NCBI RefSeq assembly: GCF_014196835.1
Contig: NZ_JACIEK010000001.1
Location: forward strand, 62,001-126,000
Source: Aureimonas pseudogalii
Lineage (GTDB): Bacteria > Pseudomonadota > Alphaproteobacteria > Rhizobiales > Rhizobiaceae
Direction of reading: 5' to 3'
Length of the DNA stretch: 64,000 nt
Part shown: piece after piece, positions 35,645-44,812 of the stretch
How positions within the stretch are numbered: position 1 is the first letter of the stretch
Layout of the letters: each line of letters starts with the position of its first letter
Notes under the pieces: model-generated
The model's input: the letters and a program-made list of their open reading frames with translations, nothing else
Databases searched by the model: none
What the model was told of the DNA's origin: nothing
Position numbers and translations under genes: made by a program

Positions 35645-37045
35645 TCATCCCTCCGCCGCCAGTCGTTCCCGCCAGAAGCGCACCTGCGCCCGAACGTTCT
35701 CCGGCGCCGTGCCGCCGAACGAGGTGCGGCTCGCCACCGAGGCGTCGACCGAGAGCACCGAATAGATCTCCTCGCCGATCCGGTTATCCAGCGTCTGGAG
35801 GTCGGCGAGCGGCAGATCCTCCAGCGGCACCTTGCGCGCCTCGGCCATCGCCACGGCGCGGCCGGTCACGTGATGGGCCTCGCGGAAGGGCAGGCCGAGC
35901 TCGCGCACCAGCCAGTCGGCGAGATCCGTGGCGGTGGAGAAGCCGGCGCCGGCGGCGGCGCGCATCTTCGCCGCGTTCACCTGAAGGTCGCTGATCATGC
36001 CCGTCATCGCCGCGAGCGCCAGCGCCAGGCTGTCCACGGCGTCGAACACCTGTTCCTTGTCCTCCTGCATGTCCTTGGAATAGGACAGCGGCAGGCCCTT
36101 CATGATCGTCAGCAGCGCCACCAGCGAGCCGTTGATGCGGCCGGTCTTGGCGCGCACCAGCTCGGCGGCGTCCGGGTTCTTCTTCTGCGGCATGATCGAG
36201 GAGCCGGTGGAGAAGGCGTCGGAGAGGCGCACGAAGTCGAATTGCGGCGTCGACCAGATCACGATCTCCTCGGCAAGGCGCGAGAGATGCGTCACCGTGA
36301 TCGAGGCGGCCGCCAGGAACTCCAGCGCGTAGTCGCGGTCCGACACCGAATCCAGCGAATTGCGCGTCGGCTCGCGAAAGCCGAGCGCCTCGGCCGTCGC
36401 GTGCCGGTCGATCGGAAAGCCGGTGCCCGCCAGCGCGGCGGCGCCGAGCGGCGATTCGTCCATGCGGCGCATCGCGTCCTGCGCCCGGCCGCGGTCGCGC
36501 GCCGCCATCTCCACATAGGCGAGACAGTGATGGCCGAAGGTCACGGGCTGCGCCGCCTGCAGATGCGTGAAGCCCGGCATCACGGTGGCGGCATGCTCCT
36601 CGGCACGCGCCAGCAGCGCCTCGATCAGCGCTTTCAGCGCGGCGTCGAGATCGCGGCAGGCGGCCTTCACGTAGAGCCGGAAGTCCACGGCCACCTGGTC
36701 GTTGCGCGAACGCGCCGTGTGCAGGCGCCCGGCGGCGGGCCCGATCAGCTCGGCGAGCCGCGCCTCGACATTCATGTGGATGTCCTCGCGCTCGCGCGAG
36801 AAGGCGAAGGTGCCGGCCTCGATCTCGGCGCGGATCGCCTCCAGCCCGCGCCCGATTTCCGCCGCGTCCGCTTGCGAGATGATGCCGCGGTCGGCCAGCA
36901 TACGCGAATGGGCGATCGACCCGGCGATGTCTTCGCGGTAGAGGCGCTGGTCGAAGCCGATCGAGGCGTTGATCGCCTCCATGATCGCGCTGGGACCGGA
37001 GGCGAACCGGCCGCCCCACATCTCGTTGCTCGTCTTGCCGCTCAC
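35645..37045 (-). CDS. argH: Argininosuccinate lyase
   Basis: Cleaves argininosuccinate to arginine and fumarate, the last step of arginine synthesis (466 aa). The fumarase-superfamily signature [11 protein letters not shown] is at about residues 281-291, [10 protein letters not shown] marks the N-terminus, and [16 protein letters not shown] and [13 protein letters not shown] supply the other active-site regions. The start is GTG, placed to give the normal family N-terminus. Its start codon is only 20 bases from that of the divergent tlpA gene, so the two promoters must overlap the opposite coding regions or each other. Confidence 0.96.
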   Translation of the reverse strand: MSGKTSNEMWGGRFASGPSAIMEAINASIGFDQRLYREDIAGSIAHSRMLADRGIISQADAAEIGRGLEAIRAEIEAGTFAFSREREDIHMNVEARLAELIGPAAGRLHTARSRNDQVAVDFRLYVKAACRDLDAALKALIEALLARAEEHAATVMPGFTHLQAAQPVTFGHHCLAYVEMAARDRGRAQDAMRRMDESPLGAAALAGTGFPIDRHATAEALGFREPTRNSLDSVSDRDYALEFLAAASITVTHLSRLAEEIVIWSTPQFDFVRLSDAFSTGSSIMPQKKNPDAAELVRAKTGRINGSLVALLTIMKGLPLSYSKDMQEDKEQVFDAVDSLALALAAMTGMISDLQVNAAKMRAAAGAGFSTATDLADWLVRELGLPFREAHHVTGRAVAMAEARKVPLEDLPLADLQTLDNRIGEEIYSVLSVDASVASRTSFGGTAPENVRAQVRFWRERLAAEG

Positions 37046-37065
37046 GAAGAAGGCCCTTTCCCGTC

Positions 37066-37743
37066 ATGTCCGACCCGAACCCGAAGCCCGCCGTGCCCGC
37101 CCCTCGCGGAGCAAGCAAGCGGATCGTCGGACTGGCGCTGGCCGGCGGCGTCGTCGCCGGTGCCGTCGGCGTATACGTGATGGAAACGCGCTCTGGCAAC
37201 GAGACGGCAAGCGCCGCCTGCCCGGCCAAGGCCGCGCTCGCGCAAGCGCTCGACCAAGCCGCTACCGGCGAGGTCGCGGCGATGCGCCCGCTCGACACAC
37301 CCTTCGACGTCTCGGCCATCGCCTTCAAGGACGGCGACGGCCGGCCGACGAGCCTCGGGGCATTGAGGGGCCAGACCCTGCTCGTCAATCTCTGGGCGAC
37401 GTGGTGCGCCCCCTGCCGCGCCGAGATGCCGGCGCTCGACCAGCTGGAGCGCGAGGCCGGCGACGAGAGCTTCGCCGTGGTGCCGATCAACGTGGACATG
37501 GGCGACGAAGCCAAGCCGCGCGGCTTCTATGCCGAGACGGGTCTCGCGACCCTGCCCTTCTACCGCGACGAGACGATGGGCGTCTTCAACGACCTGAAGG
37601 GCCAGGGCGTCGCCTTTGGCCTGCCGGTGACGCTGATGATCGACAAGGACGGCTGCGCTCGCGCCGCGATGAACGGCTCTGCGCACTGGGCGAGCCCCGA
37701 TGCGATGGCGCTGGTCGACGCCTTGAAACGCGATGGCGCCTAG
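37066..37743 (+). CDS. tlpA: TlpA-like thiol:disulfide interchange protein
   Basis: Membrane-anchored periplasmic thioredoxin of 225 aa. A short cytoplasmic stretch precedes a single helix (about residues 20-38); the redox motif WCAPC is at residues 113-117, and the cis-Pro lies in GLPVTLMI. TlpA proteins reduce cytochrome oxidase maturation factors and cytochrome c in related bacteria. A further Cys (Cys52) before the fold and one at the C-terminal side (DGCARA) are family features. GAAGAAGG precedes the ATG. It is divergent from argH, as in many relatives, and its stop overlaps the next gene on the other strand. Confidence 0.93.
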   Translation: MSDPNPKPAVPAPRGASKRIVGLALAGGVVAGAVGVYVMETRSGNETASAACPAKAALAQALDQAATGEVAAMRPLDTPFDVSAIAFKDGDGRPTSLGALRGQTLLVNLWATWCAPCRAEMPALDQLEREAGDESFAVVPINVDMGDEAKPRGFYAETGLATLPFYRDETMGVFNDLKGQGVAFGLPVTLMIDKDGCARAAMNGSAHWASPDAMALVDALKRDGA

Positions 37744-37955
37744 GCCTTCTTCAGGAACTCGGTGCGCAGGACGAGATCCTTCACCTTTTCCGCCCGGCAC
37801 TCGACGAGATCGGGATCGCCGGTGAGGCGGATGCCCTTGATCAGCGTGCCGCGCTTCAGCGTGACCGACGTGCCCTTTACCTTGAGATCCTTGATCACGG
37901 TGACGTTGTCGCCGTCGTTGAGGATCGCGCCGTTCGAGTCGCGGGTGTCGTCCAT
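37740..37955 (-). CDS. YjdM/PhnA-domain protein without zinc ribbon
   Basis: A 71-aa protein matching only the C-terminal domain of YjdM (PhnA), usually annotated as an alkylphosphonate utilisation protein although no phosphonate role is proven. The match is in DSNGAILNDGDNVTVIKDLKVKG and LRTEFLKKA. The N-terminal zinc ribbon (two CxxC pairs) of the longer family members is absent. Its stop codon overlaps the tlpA stop by four bases in convergent orientation. No phosphonate genes are nearby. Confidence 0.85.
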   Translation of the reverse strand: MDDTRDSNGAILNDGDNVTVIKDLKVKGTSVTLKRGTLIKGIRLTGDPDLVECRAEKVKDLVLRTEFLKKA

Positions 37956-38020
37956 GGGAAGCCGGTTCCGTCCGTTGGGGAATGACGGCGCCTAGCAGAT
38001 CGTCCCGCCCCTGTCGCGCC

Positions 38021-38899
38021 TCAGCGGGTGGGGACGGGCGTCTCGCCGCGATAATCGTAGAAGCCGCGGCCGGCCTTGCGGCCGAGCCAACCGGCCTCGA
38101 CATATTTCACCAGCAGCGGACACGGGCGGTACTTGGAATCGGCGAGCCCGTCATGCAGCACCTGCATGATCGAAAGGCAGGTGTCGAGGCCGATGAAGTC
38201 GGCAAGCTGGAACGGCCCCATCGGATGGTTGGCGCCGAGCTTCATCGAGGTGTCGATGCTCTCGATCGTGCCGACGCCTTCGTGCAGCGTGTAGATCGCC
38301 TCGTTGATCATCGGCATCAGCACCCGGTTGACGATGAAGCCGGGAAAGTCCTCCGACACCGTCAGCGTCTTGCCGAGTCTCAGCGCGAAGGCCTTGGACG
38401 CCTCGAACACGGCGTCGTCGGTGGCGATGCCGCGCACCAGCTCGACGAGCTTCATCACCGGCACGGGGTTCATGAAGTGAATGCCGAGGAAGCGCTCGGG
38501 CCGGTCGGTGCCGCTGGCAAGGCGCGTGATGGAGATCGAGGACGTGTTGGAGGCGAGGATCGCGTCGGGCTTCAGGATCGGGCAGATCTGCTGGAAGATG
38601 CGGCGCTTGACCTCCTCCTTCTCGGTGGCGGCCTCGATCACGAGATCCACCGAGGCGAGCGCGCCGACGCCATCGGCCGGTTTCAGTCGTGCGAGCGCGG
38701 CGTCGCGGTCTGATGCGGAGATCTTGTCGCCTGCGACCTGCCGCTCGAGATTGGCGGCGATCTTCGCGATGCCCTTCGTCGCCAGCTCGAGGCTGACGTC
38801 GTAGAGCGCCACCTCGTAGCCCGCGAGCGCGGCGACATGGGCGATGCCGCCGCCCATCTGCCCGGCGCCCACCACACCGACGGTTCGGATCTCGACCAT
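38021..38899 (-). CDS. 3-hydroxybutyryl-CoA dehydrogenase
   Basis: NAD(P)-dependent 3-hydroxyacyl-CoA dehydrogenase of 292 aa, interconverting 3-hydroxybutyryl-CoA and acetoacetyl-CoA. The dinucleotide loop VVGAGQMGGGIAH is at residues 9-21; catalytic residues fit Ser in SNTSSISIT, His141 and Asn144 in GIHFMNPVPVMKLVE. The C-terminal helical domain has FPGFIVNRVLMPMINEA. The ATG chosen has GGAGAGCC upstream; a reading 12 codons longer is less likely. It follows etfA by 41 bases on the same strand, so etfB-etfA-hbd is probably one unit for acyl-CoA oxidation. The usual symbol would be hbd or hbdA. Confidence 0.92.
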   Translation of the reverse strand: MVEIRTVGVVGAGQMGGGIAHVAALAGYEVALYDVSLELATKGIAKIAANLERQVAGDKISASDRDAALARLKPADGVGALASVDLVIEAATEKEEVKRRIFQQICPILKPDAILASNTSSISITRLASGTDRPERFLGIHFMNPVPVMKLVELVRGIATDDAVFEASKAFALRLGKTLTVSEDFPGFIVNRVLMPMINEAIYTLHEGVGTIESIDTSMKLGANHPMGPFQLADFIGLDTCLSIMQVLHDGLADSKYRPCPLLVKYVEAGWLGRKAGRGFYDYRGETPVPTR

Positions 38900-38940
38900 T
38901 GAGGCTCTCCGTCGGTTGGCGCCCGCTTTGGGCAAACGTT

Positions 38941-39873
38941 TCAGAGCTTACCCGTCAACTCGGGCAGGATGGTGAAAAGGTCGCCCACCAGAGAATAGTC
39001 GGCGACCTGCAGGATCGGCGCGTCGGCATCCTTGTTGATGGCGACGATGACCTTGGAATTCTTCATGCCGGCGAGATGCTGGATCGCGCCGGAAATGCCG
39101 ACGGCGACGTAGAGGTCGGGCGCCACGACCTTGCCGGTCTGGCCCACCTGCCAGTCGTTCGGCGCGTAGCCCGCGTCCACCGCCGCGCGGCTCGCGCCGA
39201 CCGCGGCGCCGAGCTTGTCGGCGAGCGGCAGCATCACCTCCTCGAACTTCTCCTTCGAGCCGAGCGCACGCCCGCCGGAGACGACGATCTTGGCGCCCGA
39301 CAGGTCGGGCCGCTCGGAATGGGCCACCTCCTCGCCGGCAAAGCGCGACAGGCCGGGATCGCCCGCCCCCGCCGCCACCGGTTCCACCGGCGCCGAACCG
39401 CCTTCTGCCGCAGCGGCGAAGGCGGCGGTGCGGATCGTCAGCACCTTCACCTTATCGGCCGAGCGCACGGTCTGCACGGCGTTTCCGGCATAGATCGGGC
39501 GCTCGAACGTGTCGGGCGCGATCACCGCGGTGACGTCGGAGACCTGCATCACGTCGAGCAGCGCGGCGACGCGCGGCAGAAGGTTCTTCACCATCGCCGT
39601 CGAAGGCCCGACGATCGCGTCGTAGTCACCGGCGAGCGACAGGACGAGCGCGGCGGTCGGCTCGGCCAGGCGATGGGCGAGCTCGGGCGATTGCGCGAGG
39701 CGGACCTTGGCGACGCCGGCGAGCTTGGCGGCGGCTTCGGCCACGGCGCCGGCCCCCTCGCCCGCCACCAGGACATGGACGTCGCCGCCGAGCGCGAGCG
39801 CGGCGGTGAGGGCCTTGGCGGTCTCGCCCGAGAGCGTGGCGTTGTCGTGGTCTGCGATCAGAAGCGTCGTCAT
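38941..39873 (-). CDS. etfA: Electron transfer flavoprotein alpha subunit
   Basis: FAD-binding subunit (310 aa) of the electron transfer flavoprotein, which takes electrons from acyl-CoA and related dehydrogenases and passes them to ETF:ubiquinone oxidoreductase. The C-terminal FAD domain is clear: [53 protein letters not shown] and [12 protein letters not shown]. The N-terminal domain is the variable partner for EtfB. It follows etfB by 72 bases. Confidence 0.95.
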   Translation of the reverse strand: MTTLLIADHDNATLSGETAKALTAALALGGDVHVLVAGEGAGAVAEAAAKLAGVAKVRLAQSPELAHRLAEPTAALVLSLAGDYDAIVGPSTAMVKNLLPRVAALLDVMQVSDVTAVIAPDTFERPIYAGNAVQTVRSADKVKVLTIRTAAFAAAAEGGSAPVEPVAAGAGDPGLSRFAGEEVAHSERPDLSGAKIVVSGGRALGSKEKFEEVMLPLADKLGAAVGASRAAVDAGYAPNDWQVGQTGKVVAPDLYVAVGISGAIQHLAGMKNSKVIVAINKDADAPILQVADYSLVGDLFTILPELTGKL

Positions 39874-39945
39874 GCCGGTCGTCCTCACGAAGAAGAATGT
39901 CCAATGCGGCGCGCTTCCGGCGCGCCGTCTACGACAGTGAAAGCC

Positions 39946-40692
39946 TCAGACGAGGCCGGCGCCCTTGAGCGCGGAGACGAGCTCGTCCACGGAATTGACG
40001 CGAATGCCGGCCTCGCGGCCCTTCGGCTCCGCGGTCTTCAGCACTTCGAGGCGCGGGCTCGTGTCGACACCGAAATCGGCGGCGCTCTTCTCGTCGAGCG
40101 GCTTCTTCTTGGCCTTCATGATGTTGGGCAGCGAGGCGTAGCGCGGCTCGTTGAGGCGAAGATCCGTGGTGACGATCGCCGGAAGCTTCAGATCCACGGT
40201 CTGCAGCCCACCATCGACCTCGCGGGTCACGCTCGCCCGGCCATCGCCGAGTTCCAGCTTCGAGGCGAAGGTGCCCTGCGACCAGCCGAGCAACCCGGCG
40301 AGCATCTGGCCGGTCTGGTTGGCGTCGTCGTCGATCGCCTGCTTGCCGAGGATCACGAGATCGGGCGACTCGGCCTCGACCACGCCCTTGAGGATCTTGG
40401 CCACCGCCAGCGGCTCCACCACGCCCTCGACCTTCACGAGGATGCCGCGGTCCGCGCCCATCGCCAGCGCCGTGCGGATCGTGTCGGCGGCCTGCGCCGG
40501 GCCGATCGACACGGCCACGATCTCGCTCGCGCCGCCCTTCTCCTTCAGGCGGATCGCCTCTTCCACCGCGATCTCGTCGAACGGGTTCATGCTCATCTTG
40601 ACGTTGGCGAGATCGACGCCGCTGCCGTCGGCCTTCACCCGGATCTTCACATTGTAGTCCACAACCCGCTTCACGCAGACCAGGATCTTCAT
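39946..40692 (-). CDS. etfB: Electron transfer flavoprotein beta subunit
   Basis: Beta subunit of ETF (248 aa), which carries AMP and contacts the acyl-CoA dehydrogenases. Family landmarks are [57 protein letters not shown] and the recognition loop region [21 protein letters not shown]. First gene of the etfB-etfA-hbd run. A 16-bp perfect palindrome 138 bases upstream overlaps a possible promoter. Confidence 0.95.
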   Translation of the reverse strand: MKILVCVKRVVDYNVKIRVKADGSGVDLANVKMSMNPFDEIAVEEAIRLKEKGGASEIVAVSIGPAQAADTIRTALAMGADRGILVKVEGVVEPLAVAKILKGVVEAESPDLVILGKQAIDDDANQTGQMLAGLLGWSQGTFASKLELGDGRASVTREVDGGLQTVDLKLPAIVTTDLRLNEPRYASLPNIMKAKKKPLDEKSAADFGVDTSPRLEVLKTAEPKGREAGIRVNSVDELVSALKGAGLV

Positions 40693-40829
40693 GGGATTCT
40701 CCTTCCGAAGGCGAGGCGTCGATTCGCCGGACGAAGCATCCGGCCGATCCCGTTCATATGGACGTGCCAGCGCCGGTTCAAGCACCGGTCGAAACACGCG
40801 TGTCTTACGTCCAATCCATTAGTTCGACA

Positions 40830-40845
40830 TTGACGTTAACGTCAA
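40830..40845 (-). promoter_or_regulatory. 16-bp palindromic operator candidate before etfB
   Basis: TTGACGTTAACGTCAA, a perfect palindrome. On the etfB strand its first six bases are a near-consensus -35, followed after 18 bases by TAATGG as a possible -10, so the dyad would sit between the promoter elements, as MerR-family operators do. LiuR, a MerR-family regulator of branched-chain amino acid and fatty acid oxidation in proteobacteria, is one candidate binder. Confidence 0.5.
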
Positions 40846-40902
40846 CTGCGGCCGAGGGTCACGAAGTCGCTCGACACAGGCCTCGCTCCTCGCCGAACGC
40901 CG

Positions 40903-41475
40903 TCAGCGGTTCTTGCCGGGCACCCAGAGCACGTCGGCGCGCCCGCCGTCGTTGGCGTGGCGCGCGGCCACGAACAGAAGGTCCGACAGGCGGTTGACGT
41001 AGCGCAGCGCCGGCTCCGACACGTGCTCGCCGTCGCGGCGCGCCAGATCCACCATCAGCCGCTCGGCGCGGCGCGCCACGGTGCGCGCGGCGTGGAGATG
41101 CGCCGAAAGCGGGGTGCCGGCCGGCAGCACGAAGGAGTTGAGCGGTTGCAGATCGGCGTTCAGCCGGTCGATCTCGGCCTCCAGCCAGTCCACCTGCGAC
41201 TGCACGATGGCGAGGCGCTCATAGGGCAGCGGCTTGTCGGTCTCGGGCGTCGCTAGGTCCGCGCCGAGGTCGAAGAGGTCGTTCTGGATGCGCGAGAGCA
41301 GGGCGTCGGTCGCGGGGTCGGCGTGGAGCCGCGCGACGCCGAGGACGGAGTTCAACTCGTCCACCGTGCCGTAGCTCTCGACGCGCAGGTCCGACTTCAG
41401 CCGGCGCTCGCCGCTGCCGAGCCCCGTGGTGCCGGCGTCGCCGGTGCGCGTGTAGATCTTCGTCAGCCGAACCAT
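40903..41475 (-). CDS. pduO: Cob(I)yrinic acid a,c-diamide adenosyltransferase (PduO type)
   Basis: Transfers adenosyl from ATP to cob(I)alamin to make adenosylcobalamin (190 aa). The ATP-binding N-terminus KIYTRTGDAGTTGLGSGERRLKSD and the later SFVLPAGTPLSAHLHAARTVARRAER are diagnostic of the PduO family. GGGGAAAG precedes the ATG. Its neighbours etfAB and a HIG1 protein form a conserved group in this order; with cobST in the same window it shows the cell makes and activates B12. Confidence 0.94.
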   Translation of the reverse strand: MVRLTKIYTRTGDAGTTGLGSGERRLKSDLRVESYGTVDELNSVLGVARLHADPATDALLSRIQNDLFDLGADLATPETDKPLPYERLAIVQSQVDWLEAEIDRLNADLQPLNSFVLPAGTPLSAHLHAARTVARRAERLMVDLARRDGEHVSEPALRYVNRLSDLLFVAARHANDGGRADVLWVPGKNR

Positions 41476-41548
41476 GAACTTTCCCCGTCGTCTCGATCCG
41501 TGGGGGAGCTAGGGCAGCGCGCGCCGAAAGGGATGCGGAGGGCGGTGC

Positions 41549-41737
41549 TCAGCGCGAGAAGTAGATCGCGCCGACGATCACCGCCACGGCGATGGCCTGC
41601 AGCATCACGCGCGCCCGCATCAGTTTCTGCGAGGTGTTGCCGGGGCCGCCCACCATCATGTTGCGCAGGCCCATCACCAGGACGACGGCCACCGCGATCA
41701 TGAAGGCAATGGCAAGGATCGTGAAAAGCGTGGACAT
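41549..41737 (-). CDS. HIG1-domain twin-helix membrane protein
   Basis: A 62-aa protein with two transmembrane helices (about residues 4-24 and 42-60) joined by NMMVGGPGNTSQKLMRARVM, the HIG1-type loop. Bacterial members are relatives of the hypoxia-induced HIG1/Rcf1 proteins; some affect cytochrome c oxidase. The pattern of short loop with QKLMRARVMLQA is strongly conserved in alphaproteobacteria. It is 73 bases upstream of pduO on the same strand. Confidence 0.9.
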   Translation of the reverse strand: MSTLFTILAIAFMIAVAVVLVMGLRNMMVGGPGNTSQKLMRARVMLQAIAVAVIVGAIYFSR

Positions 41738-41829
41738 CGGGCGGCCTTCGGTTGCGGACGGCAGGACTCGTCGCCCCGTGCCTCATATAGTCGTGAAGCG
41801 CGGACTGCGCGACCCGGCGGGCTGCGACC

Positions 41830-42720
41830 TCACGTCCCGCGCGGGGCGCGCCGCCCGAGCGCGCCGGTGGCCACCGCGACGCCGCCGGCGGCGAGCGCCA
41901 TGCCGAGGATCTGCACGGGCTGCAGCGTCTCGCCGAAAAGCACGAAGCCCATCACCGCCGTGACGCCCGGCACGAGATACATGAGCGAGGCGACGCGCGA
42001 CACCGCGCCCCGGCGAATGAGGACGAGCAGCAGGAACACCGCGCCGATCGACAGCGCCAGGGTGAGCCAGACGAGGGCGAGCACGAATTGCGGTGTCCAG
42101 TCGATCGCGCGGGTCTCGAAGAAGAAGGCCGCCATCAGCGTCGGCAGCAGGGCGCCGGCATATTGCGCGGCGGTGCCGATGCGCAGGTCCACCGTGCCGA
42201 CGAAGCGCTTCTGCCAGACGGTGCCGAGCGAGATGGCGATCACCGCGACGACCGCCGGCACGAGGGTCGCCGGCCCGAAGGCGGCGCCGGTGCCGAGCTT
42301 GGGCGCCACCACGAGCGCGACGCCGCCGAGGCCCACGGCGAGCCCGATCCAGTGCCGACGTTCGAGACGCTCACTGAGAAGGCCGTGCGCGATCACGGCG
42401 GTGATCAGCGGCTGGAGGCCGGCCACGAGCGCCGCGATGCCGGCGGGCAGGCCGTGGCGCACTGCGAAGAAGACGCCGCCGAGATAGGCGGCGTGGATGA
42501 GGCTGCCCGCAAACGCGGCGTGGGCGAGCGCCGGCAGGCCGGCGCGGTGCGTTCGGGCCGCCCAGAGCGCCACCGGCAGTAGGATGGCGAGCGCCAGCGC
42601 ATAGCGCAGCGACAGGAAGGTGAAGGGCTCGGCATGCGGCATCGCATAGCGGGCGCCAACGAACCCGGTGGACCAGAGCAGCACGAAGAACGCGGGAAAC
42701 AGCGGCAGCAGCCGGGACAT
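41830..42720 (-). CDS. DMT-superfamily transporter (EamA)
   Basis: Ten-helix transporter of 296 aa with two EamA repeats, substrate unknown. Repeat one starts FFVLLWSTGFVGARYAMPHAEPFTFLSLRYALA, a pattern of the RhaT/EamA metabolite exporters, and repeat two has LVPGVTAVMGFVLFGETLQPVQILG. The ATG at 42720 is chosen since it begins MSRLLPLFPAFF just before the first helix; a longer upstream frame would add a hydrophilic leader. It is divergent from the AEC transporter gene, 173 bases between start codons. Confidence 0.85.
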   Translation of the reverse strand: MSRLLPLFPAFFVLLWSTGFVGARYAMPHAEPFTFLSLRYALALAILLPVALWAARTHRAGLPALAHAAFAGSLIHAAYLGGVFFAVRHGLPAGIAALVAGLQPLITAVIAHGLLSERLERRHWIGLAVGLGGVALVVAPKLGTGAAFGPATLVPAVVAVIAISLGTVWQKRFVGTVDLRIGTAAQYAGALLPTLMAAFFFETRAIDWTPQFVLALVWLTLALSIGAVFLLLVLIRRGAVSRVASLMYLVPGVTAVMGFVLFGETLQPVQILGMALAAGGVAVATGALGRRAPRGT

Positions 42721-42893
42721 GGCGGGTTTCCGAACGAAGGACACGTTCGACCTGCCGGCGGAAACCATGCCCGAAGCGGCCGAGACACCCGATGCATCGT
42801 GCAGGCGGGCCCTCGTCATGGCATCCGACAGCGGGTCGCCAGCGCGGCCAGAAGACGTTAAGCGGGGCCTATCATCCAACGGAGGCCGGCGCC

Positions 42894-43853
42894 ATGTCCC
42901 TCGTCCTGCCGATCATCGCGCCGATCTTCATCCTCATCGCGCTCGGCACCCTCACCGCCAAGCTGAAGCTGCTGCCGGCTACCACGGGCGACGCGCTGTC
43001 CGGCTTCGTGTTCCTCGTCGCCGTGCCGACGCTGATGTTTCGCACCGTCGCCACCGCCGATTTCGGCGAGGTCGCCCCGGTCTCGCTGTGGCTATCCTAT
43101 TTCGCGGGCGTCGTGCCCGTCTATGCGGCCGGCATGGTGCTGGCGCGCCGCCTGCTCGGTGCAGACCGGCGCGGCGCCGTCATCGCCGGCGTTTCCGCCA
43201 GCTTCTCCAACCTCATCTTCGTCGGCATTCCCGTGGTGGAGCGCGCCTACGGTCGCGAGGGGCTGGACGTGCTCGCGCTCATCGTCGCCATCCACCTGCC
43301 GACGATGATGACGGCCTCGACGCTGCTGCTCGAACGCGCCGCCGCGCGCGACGCCGCCCAGAGCGGAAGCGAGAGCGCAGCCGAGCCCTCGATCAAGCGA
43401 ACGCTTCGCCAGGTGGTTCGCAACCTCTCGCGCAACGCGCTCGTCATCGGCCTCGTGCTCGGTTTCGCTTGGCGCTTCACCGGCCTGCCGCTCGAAGGGC
43501 CGCATGGCGAGGTGATCCGGCTGCTGGCGGGAACGGCGGGGCCGCTGGCGCTCTTCGCGCTCGGCATGTCGCTGCCGCGCTATCGCATCCGCGGCGCGCT
43601 TCTCGTGCCATCGCTCGTCACCGCGCTGGCGCTGGTGGTGCAGCCGCTCATCGTGCTCGGCGTCGGCGCGGCACTGCTGCCGCCGCTCTGGCTGGCGGTC
43701 GCCGTCACCGCCGCCGCCTGCCCGGTGGGCGTCAACGCCTATCTCTTCGCGACCTACTTCAAGACGGGCGAGAGCCTCGCGGCCGCCGTGATCGTGGTCT
43801 CGACCGTCGTCTCGGCGGCGACGCTGACGGCATGGATCGCGCTCGTTCACTGA
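42894..43853 (+). CDS. AEC-family (auxin efflux carrier-like) transporter
   Basis: Membrane transporter of 319 aa with about ten helices in two halves, in the AEC family that includes malonate and other organic acid carriers. Landmarks are IFILIALGTLTAKLKLL, FVFLVAVPTLMFRTVA, SASFSNLIFVGIPVVERAYG and CPVGVNAYLFATYF; the last two are the family's broken-helix motifs. GGAGG lies nine bases before the ATG. The substrate cannot be stated. It converges on gluQ. Confidence 0.87.
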   Translation: MSLVLPIIAPIFILIALGTLTAKLKLLPATTGDALSGFVFLVAVPTLMFRTVATADFGEVAPVSLWLSYFAGVVPVYAAGMVLARRLLGADRRGAVIAGVSASFSNLIFVGIPVVERAYGREGLDVLALIVAIHLPTMMTASTLLLERAAARDAAQSGSESAAEPSIKRTLRQVVRNLSRNALVIGLVLGFAWRFTGLPLEGPHGEVIRLLAGTAGPLALFALGMSLPRYRIRGALLVPSLVTALALVVQPLIVLGVGAALLPPLWLAVAVTAAACPVGVNAYLFATYFKTGESLAAAVIVVSTVVSAATLTAWIALVH

Positions 43854-43862
43854 AGGGGCGGT

Positions 43863-44771
43863 TCACCGAGGGGCGAGGCCGAGCCCCACCATGCGGCGAA
43901 TGTCCTCCGGTGTCAGCCCGGCCTCGCCGAGCGTGCGCACCGCGGCGTCGCCCCGGCTCTTGGAGAGCTTGCGCCCGTCGCCGCCGAGGATCAGATCATG
44001 GTGATGATAGCGGGGAACGGGAAGGCCAAGCAGCGCCTGCAGCAGGCGGTGCACCGAGGTGGACGGCAGCAGGTCGCGCCCGCGCACGACGTCGGTGACG
44101 CCTTGCAGAGCGTCGTCCACGCTCACCGCGAGATGATAGCTCGTCGGCGTGTCGAAGCGTGCCAGCACCACGTCGCCCCAGAGCGCGGGATCGGCCCTCA
44201 CCGCCTCGCGCCCGCCGCCGCCGCTTTCCTCGAAGGCGAGCTCAGCGGACAACCGTTCGAGCGCGGCGCCCATGTCGAGCCGCCAGGCGAAGGGCTCGCC
44301 CGCCGCGATGCGCCCGCGGCGCTCGGCCTCGCCGAGATCGCGGTCGAGCGCGGGATAGAGCGGCGCCCCGTCGGGGTCGCGCGGCCAGGGCAGGCCCTCG
44401 CGCTCCTCGAAGGCGCTCGCGAAGGCGCGGGTCTCGCCTCGCGTCATGAAGCCGGGATAGACGAGGCCCTCGCCCTGCAGCGCGTCGAGCGCCGTGGCGT
44501 AATCGTCGAAATGCTCGTGCTGGCGGCGCGGCGCGGCGTCCCAGCCGAGGCCGAGCCATTGGAGATCGTCGAGGATGCGCCGTTCGAAGGCGGGCGTGCA
44601 GCGGGCGCGGTCGATATCCTCGAGCCGCAGCAGGAACGCGCCGCCCGCCGCGCGAGCGAGGTCGTGGTTGAGGAGGGCGGAATAGGCATGGCCGAGATGC
44701 AGCAGCCCGTTCGGGCTTGGCGCGAACCGAAAGACGCGTCGCTCCTCGGCGACCGGCGACGCCGCGCTCAC
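43863..44771 (-). CDS. gluQ: Glutamyl-Q tRNA(Asp) synthetase
   Basis: Paralogue of glutamyl-tRNA synthetase without the anticodon domain (302 aa) that attaches glutamate to queuosine in tRNA-Asp. The class I motifs are HLGHAYSA (HIGH-like) and KLSKSRG (KMSKS-like), and RFAPSPNGLLHLGH is typical. The CxC zinc ligands of the E. coli enzyme are replaced in VYPGFMTRGE, so the zinc site is lost. The start is GTG. A queuosine-precursor transporter elsewhere in the window fits this tRNA modification. Confidence 0.92.
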   Translation of the reverse strand: MSAASPVAEERRVFRFAPSPNGLLHLGHAYSALLNHDLARAAGGAFLLRLEDIDRARCTPAFERRILDDLQWLGLGWDAAPRRQHEHFDDYATALDALQGEGLVYPGFMTRGETRAFASAFEEREGLPWPRDPDGAPLYPALDRDLGEAERRGRIAAGEPFAWRLDMGAALERLSAELAFEESGGGGREAVRADPALWGDVVLARFDTPTSYHLAVSVDDALQGVTDVVRGRDLLPSTSVHRLLQALLGLPVPRYHHHDLILGGDGRKLSKSRGDAAVRTLGEAGLTPEDIRRMVGLGLAPR

Positions 44772-44812
44772 GATGCGCCTTCGGTGGACCGCATGCTGCC
44801 GGTGCGCTCGCC

